Positions 23,091-34,225 of a stretch of 64,000 nucleotides of DNA are shown piece after piece. The position numbers and the translations under genes were made by a program. Source of the DNA: Deroplatys truncata (taxonomy: Eukaryota; Arthropoda; Insecta; Mantodea; Mantidae); contig CM060978.1 in the NCBI GenBank assembly GCA_030765065.1, positions 57,688,421-57,752,420 of the forward strand, given 5' to 3'. The stretch's first letter is position 1; every line of letters begins with the position of its first letter. A model generated the notes under the pieces. It was not told the DNA's origin. It saw nothing but the letters and a program-made list of their open reading frames with translations, and made no database searches.

Positions 23091-24030
23091 TACTTTCTCT
23101 ACTACGTATAGTAAGTAGGGGAAGTATTATATTCCACCCAAAAGTTTGATACCGAGATTTCACCGGAAATATATGTTTTAAGACCCCCTGAATCCAAAAA
23201 AAGCATTTTTGGAAACATGTCCGTGTGTGTGTTTGTGTGTGTGTCTGTGAACAGCATAACTCAGAAACGAACAGTCGGATAAACACCAAACTTGGTATTC
23301 AGGTTCAGTATCTTCCAGAGATGCGACACGAAGGTTTTCAAGAAAATCCCCCCACCACAGATTAACCTTTACATGGAACATTTTTCAAAAATTTTAATTT
23401 TTTCAAAAATGGCTTTAAGATTTTGATTAAAATATCATATGTTTAAGATATTTTCATGAAAAATAAAATGTATATCTTGAATTTTCTGGGAATGTATCCA
23501 AAAGTATTCTCCATGTGAACGACTTTTGCATAACTGGTAAACCATAAGAGATAGACAAAATTTTACTACACAAAAAATGTAGATCGCGTTAAAATACACA
23601 ATTTATGACATATACATTTTTTTCGTTGAGTAAACCATTTTCGATATATTTTTTGTTATTTCCTTAAACTTTTCAATACTTATTTTCTCAAATGGGAATT
23701 CGTTATTCATTTTTTTTGTCTTTGATATGTAAAGAGTATTAATCTGTGGCAAAGAGAATGGTGCTGCACATAGCAACAGCTATTTAGAGATATGTCTGTG
23801 CTTATATTGCCCTTGCAAATACAAAACAAGGGGAATACAGTAGGCCTTAAGCGATAGTCAAATATTTTTAGAACTGGTGGCTATGTGTAAAATGTAATTC
23901 ACTTTGCATGTCAAAAGATCGTTTCTGCAAATGTTTATCTCGGTTAATGTGAAATAGATTGGAGAATAAGAGTTTGTAAAAATAGTTTGTACACGAGTAG
24001 AGAAAGTCATGTGAGTAGAACACATCACAT
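23091..24030 (-). repeat. Trn repeat, type a, complete copy
   Basis: Inserted in a T-run of the Penelope-like element (host CCTGA-T-run-AAATAATG), splitting RT from endonuclease. Ends TACTTTCTCTACTACGTATAG and AACACATCACATTTTTT. The type-a module is present with small deletions near 23780-23830. Confidence 0.9.
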
Positions 24031-24933
24031 TTTTTAAATAATGAGTTGGTTAGTCAAAGGTGTATTCATCATATTTCTTAAACTATGTAAATTCTGAGGT
24101 GCAAGTTGGATATGAAATGTTCTGAATAATATTTCAAAGATATTAAAATATCATTGAATGATATGTAAATTTCTTGCATATTAAATCCTTTTTATTCGGG
24201 TTCTTTAAGGTACTGGTTGCATGTAAAGTATATTTCTTTTTGTATCTACTAATTAGGTTGTTAATGAGCTGCAGTTTGAAGCCATTTTCAATAGCTACCT
24301 CTTAATGCATTTTAATTCAGCAACATAATCTTCTTTTTCCAAAGGAAAATTAATCAATCTATTGACCAAGCTTCTAAAGAAGTAGGGTGGTAAAAACTAT
24401 TTTAATATAATTATCCACATGGGTAGGTTTTCTTAAATACCATATTTTATATTGTTATGTTTTCTTTTTATAAGTAAATTTAAGAAAGTTAATGTAATAT
24501 TTGTTTCTATTTCCATGGTGAATTTAATATTTATGTCTTGTTTGTTCAAAATATCCAGTGCTAGATTTATACAAAGTTGAGGAATAATAGCTAAAATGGC
24601 ATCTACATATCCGTGCCAAATCTTGAAGTATATAGATATGAAGTAGTGACTGCTTTATCCAAAGAGCTGATACAAAGGTCTGCAAGAAGAGGAGATAGTT
24701 GGTTACCCATTCGAAGCCATGTGTTTGTTTATAAAAATTCTTGTTAAAGGTAAAACAATTTTGATTAATACAGCAGGTTGTAAGTGCAACCATTTCTTGA
24801 ATATAATTATCTTGTAAGTTAAGTGATGTTAACCAAGTTTTCAACAGATCTGGGATACTATCTGTAGGCACATTGGTGAATAAAGATGTAATATCAAAGG
24901 ACTCTAATAAATCTTCTTTACTAATTGTGAAGT

Positions 24934-25903
24934 TGAAGAAGTTTATATTTTTGTTGTAGGAGTTATTTGCCCCACGCTTTGGGAGCCAATTTGAAGTAAG
25001 GTGTTTGCTTCACGTATGGAAAGCCGATTTTGAAGTAGGAGTTGTATTGCTGTTCAACTGTTGGGGAGCCGAACTTGAGGTAGTTGCAACCGCACGTATG
25101 GTACGCGGTAGCCATCGTCACAAGTTTAAAAATAATAACTTTGTAATTTGACTGTTTCTTTAAATATTATATATTTATGCTTGCTTCGGCTTTATTGTTA
25201 GAGACACGTTTCTCTTTGCAGGGTTGTGATGCGACTGAAGAATGTAGGGTTACACAGATTATAATTTTTCTTCACTCCGTGTATTAATGCTTGACACGAT
25301 TTAAATAACACTTCGCTGATATAGAGACCTGTGAGATTCTTTTGTTAATTGCTTGCACTTTTTAAACATGTACACTATTTTCTCACACAAAATACGTATT
25401 TAATTTCTCAAGGACGCATCTCGCGTCTGATTAGTAACACTGTCTGCTAGCAACTGACCTGATATCTACCTCCTAAATATGTAAATTTCTGTATTTCAAG
25501 TCTTTGATTGACTAATCCTAGTCCAATAGAATACCTTCATTTAAGTAAAGCTTTTTATGGTTGTTGATTGGCTATTTTCTAAACTGTCACAAAGTTTACA
25601 TAATTGTTGCTCCAATAATGACTAGTAGTATTATTAACTTTCTTACTGTTTATTGCCTCAAGGTTACCTCACTGTTAGCAACTTTTAAGCTATTATTCTC
25701 ACAGCTCCTACATTATTAAATTACGTAATACATTCACATAACATCACTACACATATATATATAATAATATAAACATTTACAATGACTGTAATATACACTT
25801 TTTATATAATGTTACATACACATATTGCTTCAAGGCGGGCTGTTATTGACTTTATATTATATAATTAGATTCAAATCATTTAAGTGTTAAAAATGCTGCC
25901 TCA
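24934..25903 (-). mobile_element. Solo LTR, family SL, copy C
   Basis: 970 bp on the reverse strand, exact AAGT target duplication (24930-24933, 25904-25907), inside the RT region of the Penelope-like element. Removing it restores the frame INNIQDF-NFTISKEDLL. The 3' array has three units starting CTACCTCAAGTTCGGC, CTTCAAAATCGGC and CTTCAAATTGGCTCCCAAAG, then a terminal CTTCA. Confidence 0.8.
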
Positions 25904-26105
25904 AAGTCCTGAATATTATTAATTAATTCTGTAGAGTTCTTTATAATTAATGATGAAAACTTTTGAACGGACTGAATTATTTTGTCAACCATTTAGCTAA
26001 ACCATAACTGGAGAGAGATTTCATAATTTAAAATTCCATTGAAACTATTACTGAACTTCATCATTTGTATAATAATTTCAGACTTATGTTTATCATCTTG
26101 GAACA

Positions 26106-26632
26106 ACACGAAGATTTTCAAAAATATCTGCCACACAAAATTAATCCTTTATACAGAAATGTCTTCCTTGTGGTGGTTTGGATGACAGATGTTAATCCCT
26201 CGACGTTGTACCAATGAGCAGTGGCGTTGGAGTTGTAGTTAACGTTTGCCATGCGATAGTGTGCCAATGTGTTGTGAACTGTACATTTGCACCGCTCCTC
26301 AGTCGTTGTAACGTTGCCTGAAGCACGATGTTGCTCAGTTGTAGACTGCCGTACTTCGAGATGTACTCCGTATTTCGTGGTCACACTTACTCCACTATGA
26401 CGTTGAACAGCTCTCACCTTCGATAAGTAACACCCGGTTACTCACTGCTTCCACTTTTATATCTCTGGATTAAGGTTTAAGGTTCTGACCGAAGGACAAA
26501 TTTAGTAACGTGTAGTAACATTAAAACCTCAATCACCTCTTACTATATTTGTTGTTATTTTATTAACTTCTGTTTACAGCAACTTTATGTACTACACATT
26601 CATATATCTTTGCGTTACGAACGTTGTTTCTA
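26106..26632. other. No recognised feature
   Basis: Between the truncated 5' side of the Penelope fossil and the mariner. 26150-26420 is moderately GC-rich and open on the reverse strand for 100 codons, but with no motif I recognise. Confidence 0.4.
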
Positions 26633-26811
26633 CTTGTACCTTTCGGGCAGTACCAGACTTAACGTATACATAGCGATTGTTGTTTCAAAAAAATGACTAT
26701 GGTAGAAAGTACCACCCATATAAAGCTTATGTTTCAAGTTTGACGATGCTACGTTGTTTAGTAACTGTTTGGCAGCCATAAATAGTGAACTCTCTCAGCG
26801 AATTTGTAAAC

Positions 26812-28796
26812 ATGGATAAAACTGGCCATCGTTATATGATCAATTTGATGTAGGTTATTTTGTTGTATTGTTATTTGCCCCACGCTTTGGGAGTTGGTTT
26901 GTTGCTGCTACGTATGGAAAGTCAGTGTGTAGAAGATGTATTATATTTCGACTGTTGGGAAGCCGAACTTGAAGTAGTTGCAACCGCACGTATGGTAAAA
27001 AGTTTCCGGTAGCCTTTGCCTCAAGTTTAAAAATATTAACTTTGTAATTTGACTGTTTCTTTAAATATTATATGTTTATGTTTGCCTCGACTGCGTCAGT
27101 ATTTATATTTTTTAGAGGCATGAATGTCTTAACAAGGAGTGGTGCAGCTGAATAATGTAGGCTTACACGGATTATAATTTTACTTCACTTCTTTTATTAA
27201 TGCTTGTCACGATTTAAATAGCACTTCACTGATATAGAAAACTGTGAGATTTTTTATTAATTACTTTCACTTTTTAACACGCAAAATTTTTTTGGTCTCA
27301 CATGAAATACGTATTAAATTTCTCGAGGACAGATCTCGCGTCTGGTTAGTAACGCTGTCTGCTAGCAACTGACAACTGCGTTTGTAAATTTTGCTATATA
27401 TCAGTTTCTGATTGGCTAATCCTACTCCAATAGTATACCTTCGTTTAAGTAAAGCTTTTTCTGGTTGTTGATTGGCTATTTACAAACTGTCTCAAATTTA
27501 CATTATTGTTTCTTCAATAATGACTAGTAGCATTTTTAAACTTTCTTACTCATTATTGCCTCAAGGTTACCTCATTGTTACCTCATTGTTGGCAAATTTT
27601 AACCTATTATTCTCACAGCTCCTACATTATTAAATTATGTAATACATTCACATAACATTATTACACATGTATACAATAATATAAACATATACAACGACTG
27701 TAATTTACACTTTTTATATATTGCTACATACACATGCTTTAAGGCGGGCTGTTATTGAATTTATATGTTATATAAGTAGACTGAAATCATTTAAGTGTTA
27801 AAAATACTGCCTCAAATACTTTCATTGGAAAGGTCTTAGTGCAACTAATATTAAAGCTGAGCTAGATTCTACTCCGGGGGAGTCTGCACCTTCGTTTACA
27901 ACAGTAAAATATTGGGTGGCAGAGTTTAAACAAGGCCGTAGGAGCTGCCAGGACGAACATCGCAGTGGTGGACCAAATGAGGTGACCACGCCAGAAATTG
28001 TGAAGAAAATCCACAAAATGGTATTAGATGACCTCGACTGAAAGTGCGTAAGCTAGCAGACATAGTAAGCTTTTCACAAAGTGCCGTACATCGCACACTG
28101 ACTGAAAATTTAGACATGAGAAAGCTGTGCGCATGATGGGTGCCGCGTTTACTCACAATGGAACAAAAGATGTTTCAGTCGAGGGTTTGGCGATATTTTG
28201 CGTCGATGCATAACCATGGATAAAACATGGATCCATTACTTCACACCTGAGACGAAGGAACAGTCAAAATAGTGGATTGAAAGGGGAAAATCGGCTCCAA
28301 AGAAGGCGAAGATAGTTCCATCTGCAGGCAAGGTCATGGCGTCGGCTTTTTGGGATGCACGTAGAATAATTTTCATTGATTATTTTCAAAAAGTAAATGC
28401 AAACAATGGCGAGTATTATGCAAACTTATTGCAGCGTTTTAATGATGAAATCAAGCAAAAACGGCCGCATTTAGCGAAAAAGAAGGTTATGTTTTATCAA
28501 GACAATGCACCAGTTCACACAGCCATTATCGTCACGGTCAAAAGCAATGAGTTAATTTTCGAATTGCTCCTTATGCACCCTATTCTCCAGACTTAGTCAC
28601 CTCTGGTTATTTTCTATTTCCAAAGTTCAAGAAATGGCTTGGCGGTAAAAGATTTGCCAACAATGAAGAGGTGGAGTTAGCAGTTGATGGCTATTTCGCG
28701 GAACTCGGCGGTTCTCACTATAAACAGGGTATCGAAGCTATTGAACATCGCTGGCAAAAGTGTATCGAGCTGAAAGGAGGATTTGTAGAGAAATAA
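26812..28796 (+). pseudogene. Mariner transposase pseudogene (copy 1)
   Basis: The start codon at 26812 (MDKTGHRYM) is followed after ten codons by the inserted LTR. Coding resumes at 27815: YFHWKGLSATNIKAELDSTP, VKYWVAEFKQGR, HRSGGPNEVTTPEIVKKIHK, then a frameshift near 28038 and KVRKLADIV. First catalytic block ITMDKTWIHYFTPE (the usual DETW is DKTW), a TAG stop in the next block (about 28270), second Asp in FYQDNAPVHTA (28495-28525). Third block YSPDLVTSGYFLF: the third catalytic Asp of DD34D is Gly. It ends VEK plus TAA at 28794-28796. Inactive. Confidence 0.85.
26846..27814 (-). mobile_element. Solo LTR, family SL, copy D
   Basis: 969 bp on the reverse strand inside the mariner. Flanks AATT (26842-26845) and AATA (27815-27818), a 4-bp duplication with one change. 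Ends TGAGGCAGT ... CCTACATCA in LTR orientation. PBS-like units CTACTTCAAGTTCGGC and ACTCCCAAAGCGTGGGGC at 26880-26990. Confidence 0.75.
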
Positions 28797-28842
28797 AGAT
28801 GTTTTTTTTGTTAGGTCGGGTCCTTCTGGGACAGCCCTCGTA

Positions 28843-29846
28843 CTGCAAAACCAATCAATTGTGTTGCAGCCTTCTTAAGATCTCTTACAATTGAATAATA
28901 CACTTTTTATAATGCAACTTGCAAATACACGTACAGAATGACAATAATTTAAACATTTAATATATTTTTACACATGGTGTCCCTTTCCTTCCATTTGTTT
29001 ACTATCACTACATTCTAGCAATGCACAATATTAAATAAAAAAGTATTTAGTTTTATAACAAATAACGATAGCAAAAAGAACCTATACAAATATCCAGTCT
29101 ATATTGTCGTGACCTCTTTGTTATTTTAGCTCAATGGGGGTAGAGCGGTACCGAAGGATCTTAAAGTTAATATTTCACATTATGCGAGGTAAGACGGGTG
29201 ACGCAGCTGGGAGAAATTATGAAAATATATCAGAATATTCTTAGTAAAAGTATTATTACATGGTGTGGATGAGGGAAGGGACTATCTATTATAGTAATTC
29301 AAACATAATGAACATGGATGGCCAGTATCTTTAATGATGTAAAGGGATTACATTACCTCCTTTCTTTGCCTGTCGGTGGGGACGCCATGCTTCCGCATGA
29401 ACAGCGCACACACACTAACTTGCCTCTAGCAGTAACTCGGCTCGACTGACTGAAACCCACGCTAACTCGGCGTGCCCAAGCTATGCTAGAACTGGTTTAT
29501 CCCCTCCACTCTTGCACAATATCCGATCTGGGCAACCAGGTCACATACGCAATAATGTTCGTACGTCACAATATTACAAACAAACAAAATCTTTCACCCT
29601 TTAAATTTAAATACAATGTAATTCCGAAATAGAAAGTCAAACAAACAAGGAATTTATACTATACCCAATTATTATAAACACAAAACAATCAGTTTAATAT
29701 GTGTCCTATCGCACGCTTCGTATTATCATTTTAAATATATTATTATTATTATCATCATCATATGAGAGTTGCATTTACTATTTGCCTTTAATAACTAATT
29801 ACTCTATTTTACGTTGCTTTAACTACAGGGTCTTAGATCGAGGTGT
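28843..29846. other. Mostly unassigned
   Basis: About 1 kb without a recognised gene. TAGCTCAATGGGGGTAGAGC at about 29127-29146 resembles a tRNA A box, but there is no B box within reach. 29370-29520 is GC-richer. (ATT)n/(ATC)n at 29738-29762. Confidence 0.4.
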
Positions 29847-30295
29847 GGCGGGCAGTTAGCCTTCTAGGTCCATCCTTGTAACCACCCGCTTCGTCGTACA
29901 CATAGAGACCCTAGCGCATAGCAACTGGATCTTCTACTTCGTGCCGTGATGATGGCATTAGGGTGCCGTCCAGTCTAATTGCCGCTTTCATATAGAAAGG
30001 CGGACAGCTAGCCTTCTAGGTCTCATCCCTGTAACTACCCACTTCGTCGTGTCCACAGAGACCCCAGAGCATAGCAACCGGATATTCTGCTTGGTGCCGT
30101 GAGATGGCATTAGGGTGCCGTCCAGTCTAACTGCTTCCATACAGAAAGGCAGAGACTTAGCTCTCTAGGTCTCATCCCTGTAACCATGCCATCTTGCTTT
30201 GTCACGTGTCCACACAGACCCTAGCGCATAGCAACTGGATCTTCTACTTCGTGCCGTGCAGATTGCATTAGGGTGCCGTCCAGTCTACATGGTTT
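29847..30295. repeat. Three tandem units of about 150 bp
   Basis: Units 29847-29998, 29999-30147 and 30148-30295. Each has a GGC(G)G-CAG-TAGC start, TTCTAGGTC, GTAAC-ACCC, AGAGACCC, GCATAGCAAC-GGAT, GTGCCGTG and ATTAGGGTGCCGTCCAGTCT. About 80 percent alike by eye. GC-richer than the surroundings. Function unknown. Confidence 0.85.
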
Positions 30296-30414
30296 CATTG
30301 TCTGTGGATGGCACAGCATCTGATATTATCACCTATTTTTTATGTTTACTATTGTTTTAGACTTAAGGTGAAACTTTGGATAGTGGTATTAAAAATCCAA
30401 TTCAATATTTACCT

Positions 30415-30500
30415 TAGCGGCTGAGGAAAACCACGAAAAAGCCAGTCAGATTGGTCAGCCCACAGGATTTGAACCCAGGACCTCCCGAAATAGGTCCACA
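30415..30500 (-). mobile_element. SINE fragment (B box and body)
   Basis: Reverse strand: CCTGGGTTCAAATCCTGTGG (B-box-like) followed by GACTGGCTTTTTCGTGGTTT and TCCTCAGCCGCTAAGG, a motif I remember from insect SINEs. The A-box half is missing. Confidence 0.45.
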
Positions 30501-30536
30501 GTATGTCTTTATTATTTATAACATGTACATAGTTAA

Positions 30537-30727
30537 AACTGTCCGAAAACAGAATCTGTCTCATCTTTCTTAATTCTCACAAAAATGGCCACCACGATTT
30601 TTATTAAAATACCGTAAAATAAGATATAAGACTAATTAAGTTCTGCGAATACCTTGTGAAGTCCTCTTCATTCTGAATGACTTTTCTGTACTTTTGTATA
30701 ACTGGTAAACCGTAAGAGATACACGAA
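30537..30727 (-). repeat. Trn repeat fragment, type c
   Basis: TTCTCACAAAAATGGCCACC through ACTGGTAAACCGTAAGAGAT on the reverse strand. Cut by the + copy that follows. Confidence 0.6.
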
Positions 30728-30729
30728 AA

Positions 30730-31530
30730 ATCTGATGTGTTACACTCACATGACTTTCTCTACTCTTGTACAAACTATTTTTACAAACGCTTATTCTCTA
30801 TATGCTTCATGTTGATCGAGATGTTAATCTTATTGGTAATTTTTTTGTAGATGCAAGGGGAATATAGTAGTATTTATGCGATAGTCAAATATTTTAAGAG
30901 CTGGTTGCAATGTGGCGCATGCCATTCTCTTTGTATTTCCAGGACATAAAAAATGAATAACCCATTTGAGAAAAAGTATTGGAAAATTTAAGGGAATAAC
31001 AAGCAATATCTCGAAAATGGTTCAGTGAACAAAAATATGCACATGATATAAAGTGTGTATTTTAACGCGATCTACATTTTTTTGTGTAGTAAAATTTTGT
31101 CTATCTCTTATGGTTTACCAGTTATGCAAAAGTCGTTCAGAATGAAGAATACTTTTTGAGACATTCCCAGAAAATTCGAGTTATACATTTCATTTGTCAT
31201 GAAAATATATTAAACATATGTTATTTTAATCAAAATCGTTAGAGCCATTTCTGAGAAAATTAAAATTTTCGAAAAATGTTCCATGTAAAAGGTAATTTGG
31301 GTGGGGGAATTTTCTTGAAAACCTTCGTGTCGCATCTCTGGAAGATACTGAACCTAAGTACCAAGTTTGGTGATTATCCGACTGTTCGATTCTGAGTTAT
31401 GCTGTTCACAAACACACACACGGACATGTTTCCAAAAATGCTATTTTTAATTCAGGGGGTCTCAAAATATGTATTTCCGGTGAAATCTCGGTATCGAATA
31501 TTTTACTATACATAGTAGAGAAAGTAAAAA
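30730..31530 (+). repeat. Trn repeat, type b
   Basis: Both ends present (ATCTGATGTGTTACACTCAC; CATAGTAGAGAAAGTAAAAA). Short CA tract (31411-31421). A small deletion near the 3' end removes the GGTGGAATACAATACTTCC part. Confidence 0.85.
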
Positions 31531-31611
31531 CATAGATCTCAGAAACACACAACTTATTTCAACTGTTTTGTTTAATTAGCTATTTCTGAGATATCTGTGA
31601 TCGATGTACAC

Positions 31612-31800
31612 TTTTATTTTCTCTACCACGTATACAGCAGTCAGAGAAAGTATTGCATTTCACGCAAAAATTTGATTACGAGATTTCATAGGAAACACAT
31701 TTTTTGAGTCCAAAAAAAGCATTGTTAAACAAAAAGCGTGCTCGTGTATGTGTCTGAACAGCGTAACTCAAAAACGAAATTCTCGATAAATATTATCTAG
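31612..31800 (-). repeat. Trn repeat fragment, 3' end
   Basis: TATTTTCTCTACCACGTATAC to AACGAAATTCTCGATAAATA on the reverse strand. Diverged. Confidence 0.6.
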
Positions 31801-31999
31801 ATGGATCAAGCTTTTTTTGGCAACATGCTGGGTCAAGGGAGGGCTAAATAATCTCCACATCATATTTTACCCTTCTGTTGTATTTACAATTTTTTCGCAA
31901 GTATTAGTTATTTATTAAGTGAATTAAGTAAGAAATATTCTATATTAAGAAACAAATATATGGTTTTATAATATATATTTCAACAAAATAGTCCTTATG

Positions 32000-32206
32000 T
32001 GGAATTAATTGTTCCTCCACACAAGTTGGACAGGGTTGGAAAGGTAGAATCAGGTGACCGAAAAATTCAATGCCATAGCCGGGATTTGAACCACGGATCT
32101 CCCGGTCTTCGTCCGGTTGCTCTAACCACTGAGCTACCACGGCAACATGCCTGATTCTACCTTTCCAACTTTCCAACGGCTTATGTGAAAGAACAATTAA
32201 TTCCAT
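32000..32206 (-). mobile_element. tRNA-like sequence inside a long inverted repeat
   Basis: Reverse-strand tRNA-like core (about 32074-32146): TGGTAGCTCAGTGGTTAGAG (A box), an acceptor stem that pairs with G-U allowed, GTGGTTCAAATCC (B box). The T stem and anticodon loop are poor (C where U33 belongs), so it is a pseudo-tRNA or SINE head. It is bracketed by a perfect 20-bp inverted repeat, CCTGATTCTACCTTTCCAAC (32150-32169) against 32035-32054, and by an outer one, GAACAATTAATTCCA (32192-32206) against 32000-32014. Confidence 0.7.
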
Positions 32207-32392
32207 TAATTTACCTAATAGAGGTTGAAACTATGAAGCCCGGGATTTAAAGTACTTACAACATTGTAAGTCGCCAATTAGTTGGGGAATTTAATGTCCA
32301 CTATGGTCTGAGCATGTTCCATACTATAATAGTAATGGTTCTAAAAAGTGTGGACATATATTGACCTTCCCTTGGTCCGTCCAGGGTTAACC

Positions 32393-33024
32393 TAGTATTT
32401 AGGATCAGCCTCTTTTAAAGATGCGACAAGAAGAATTCGAAGAAAATACCCCACCCCAGACTACCCTTTGCATTGAACATTTTTCAAGAATTCTGATTTT
32501 CTCAAAAATGGCTCTAACAATTTTGATTAAAATATCATATTTTTAGGATCCTTTTATTGTAAATGCAACGTGTATCTTGAATTTTCTGGGAATATCCCCA
32601 AACTCGTCTTCATTCTTACTAAATTTTGCATAACTGGTAAACGGTAGGGGAGAAACAAAATTTTACTACACAAAAAATGTAGATCTCGTTAAAACATACT
32701 TTTGTTTTTGTCGAGTGAACCGTTTCCAAAATATTCATTGTTATTTGTTTGAATTTTCCAATACTTATACTCTTTCTGAAATGGGAATTCGTTGTTCGTG
32801 TTTTTATGAGAATGGAATGGTGCACATAGCAACCAGCTTTAAAAGATTTAACTATCGCTTGAAGCCTACCATATTCCACTTGCACCGACAAGAAAATTAG
32901 CAATATATTAGTTTCTGCAAAGGTTTATCTGGATTAACACGAAGTAGATGGATAATAAGCGTTTGTAAAAATAGTTTGTACAAGAGTAGATAAAGTTATA
33001 TGAGTGCAACACATCAGATTTTTT
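32393..33024 (-). repeat. Trn repeat, type b, 3' end missing
   Basis: From GGATCAGCCTCTTTTAAAG to GCAACACATCAGATTTTTT; lacks the terminus, microsatellite and flanks. Confidence 0.8.
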
Positions 33025-33762
33025 AAATGTTATTCAAGCAAACCCGAAATCTGTATTTTTGCTGAAATTGCTATACTTAAGTTTCGCCTTGAATGCAGTA
33101 TGCTCTACCTTAAGGAATGGTTAGAAAAAGTAAAGAGGAAGGTTAAGAAGGACTAATGCTAGTAGAGCCGCTGCTATAACGCACCGAGGCCTTCAGCTGT
33201 AAAACAAACGAATACGAGTTGAGTGTAGCCATAGCAACGCCACAGAGTGCCCTAATCAAGGGGCTTTCTCGAGGATAGATTCCCCACAAGTAAGTAGAAC
33301 TTAGAACTGGCCATGAATACCAGTTCAAAGGAAGAGGAATAATGCCAGACATGCATTTCCGTGTTTTCCCGGACAAAGCGGTAGAGCTTTATGTGAGTTG
33401 TGAACTTGTACGCCGACTCTCCTCTCTAAATGAAATAGAAGGGTGAAGTTGGAGGAGGAGGAGACAATACTGTTGTGTGTGTATATTGAAAATATGACTC
33501 TTGTTCTTGCGGGGTAACGAGCCAAAACTATGAGCGAAGATTTCTTGGCGGACTTGAGATTTACTGCGTTAGAAAACTCGGAAAGTAAAACGTGCGAGAT
33601 AAAAAACAAGTGAACGTTGTTATACTTCGTGTAAGACCCAGAAAAGGTACATACATCGATATGCTGCTTCTTTTTTAGAAGCTATAAAATGTGGACGTGT
33701 CATTGTTGCATTGGATGGAATCTGCAGTCAAAACAATCCACATAAATCTGGATGGTCAGTGT
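33025..33762. other. No recognised feature
   Basis: About 740 bases with a GC-richer core (33150-33480). Short open frames on the reverse strand show no known motif. Confidence 0.4.
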
Positions 33763-34225
33763 CGCCTTCCGTGGTGTACTGGTTATCATGCTAGCCTTTA
33801 GTTCCCGAATATCCTCCGTGGTGTAGTGGTTACCAGACTAGCCTCTACCCCGAGGTCGCGGGTTCAAACCCGGCGGAGGGCGATGGATCTTTTACGGCGT
33901 AAACAATCCTTAGTATGGCTTCCTTTGGAATGGAAGTAAAGCCGGTGGTCCCGTGTCGTAGATTTACGGCTCGTAAAAAAAACCTCAAGTCTGATAAAGA
34001 GGCCTCTGAGTAAAATTATCGGTCTTTCACGCCCAATATAGAATGGGACGCTAAGGACCGCAGTAGTTAAAGAGCGTTCATAAATAAAACTCAATTTAAT
34101 TTCTCTAGTTCCCGAGGTCCGGGTTCAAAACCCGCTAAAGGGCGATGGACTTTTTTGGGCGTAAAAATCCTTAGTATGGCTTCCTTTGGAAGGGAAGTAA
34201 GGCCGGTGGTACCGTGTCATAGATT
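33763..34225 (+). mobile_element. tRNA-derived SINE (family SINE-G), outer copy, split
   Basis: Head CTTCCGTGGTGTACTGGTTA (A-box type) at 33765-33790 and, after the inserted copy, GAGGTCCGGGTTCAAAACCC (B box), GGGCGATGG and CCTTAGTATGGCTTCCTTTGG. It ends at GTCATAGATTT against Trn sequence. Confidence 0.75.
33809..34105 (+). mobile_element. tRNA-derived SINE (family SINE-G), inner copy
   Basis: Complete 297-bp SINE: TCCGTGGTGTAGTGGTTACC (A box), GCGGGTTCAAACCCGG (B box), unique body with GGCTTCCTTTGGAATGG and GCCGGTGGTCCCGTGTCG, and an A-rich ATAAATAAAAC tail. Flanked by an exact 10-bp duplication TAGTTCCCGA (33799-33808, 34106-34115). The head resembles a Gly/Glu/Asp-type tRNA. Confidence 0.9.

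Larger units (their letters stand above)
22640..26105 (-). pseudogene. Penelope-like element, split by Trn and a solo LTR
   Basis: Reverse-strand fossil in three exon-like blocks. 26105-25904: Trp/Tyr-rich finger region ending IIKNSTELINNIQDF. 24933-24031: TISKEDLLESFDITSLFTNV (RT motif with the first catalytic Asp), NQNCFTFNKNFYKQTHG, then, after a shift, MGN-LSPLLADL-like text, and further down LVNRLINFPLEKEDYV and LAPQNLHSLRNM. 23090-22640: SGIY-ISCQDCQGSYIGRTK, RLSEHQRNIK and DKSAVANHF, the GIY-YIG endonuclease. RT plus C-terminal GIY-YIG is diagnostic of Penelope-like elements. Stops and shifts throughout; the YVDD region is not clear. Confidence 0.8.
26633..28840 (+). mobile_element. 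Mariner (DD34D) copy 1, split by a solo LTR
   Basis: Right inverted repeat GTTAGGTCGGGTCCTTCTGG...CCCTCG followed by TA at 28841-28842. The left end is eroded (GGCAGTACCAGACTTAACG near 26647). Without the 969-bp solo LTR it is about 1.24 kb, normal for mariner. Same family as 36745-38015. Confidence 0.8.

Noticed and set aside
26118-26417. 99-codon reverse frame as a gene
   Set aside because: No motif, no conservation evidence, and similar chance frames are common here.
29127-29146. SINE or tRNA at an A-box-like word
   Set aside because: No matching B box within tRNA distance.
32074-32146. Functional tRNA gene
   Set aside because: T stem mispairs, U33 is replaced and the position lies in a fold-back repeat.
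33143-33609. Overlapping reverse frames in a GC-richer patch
   Set aside because: Short, unrelated to each other, no recognised domain or splice structure.
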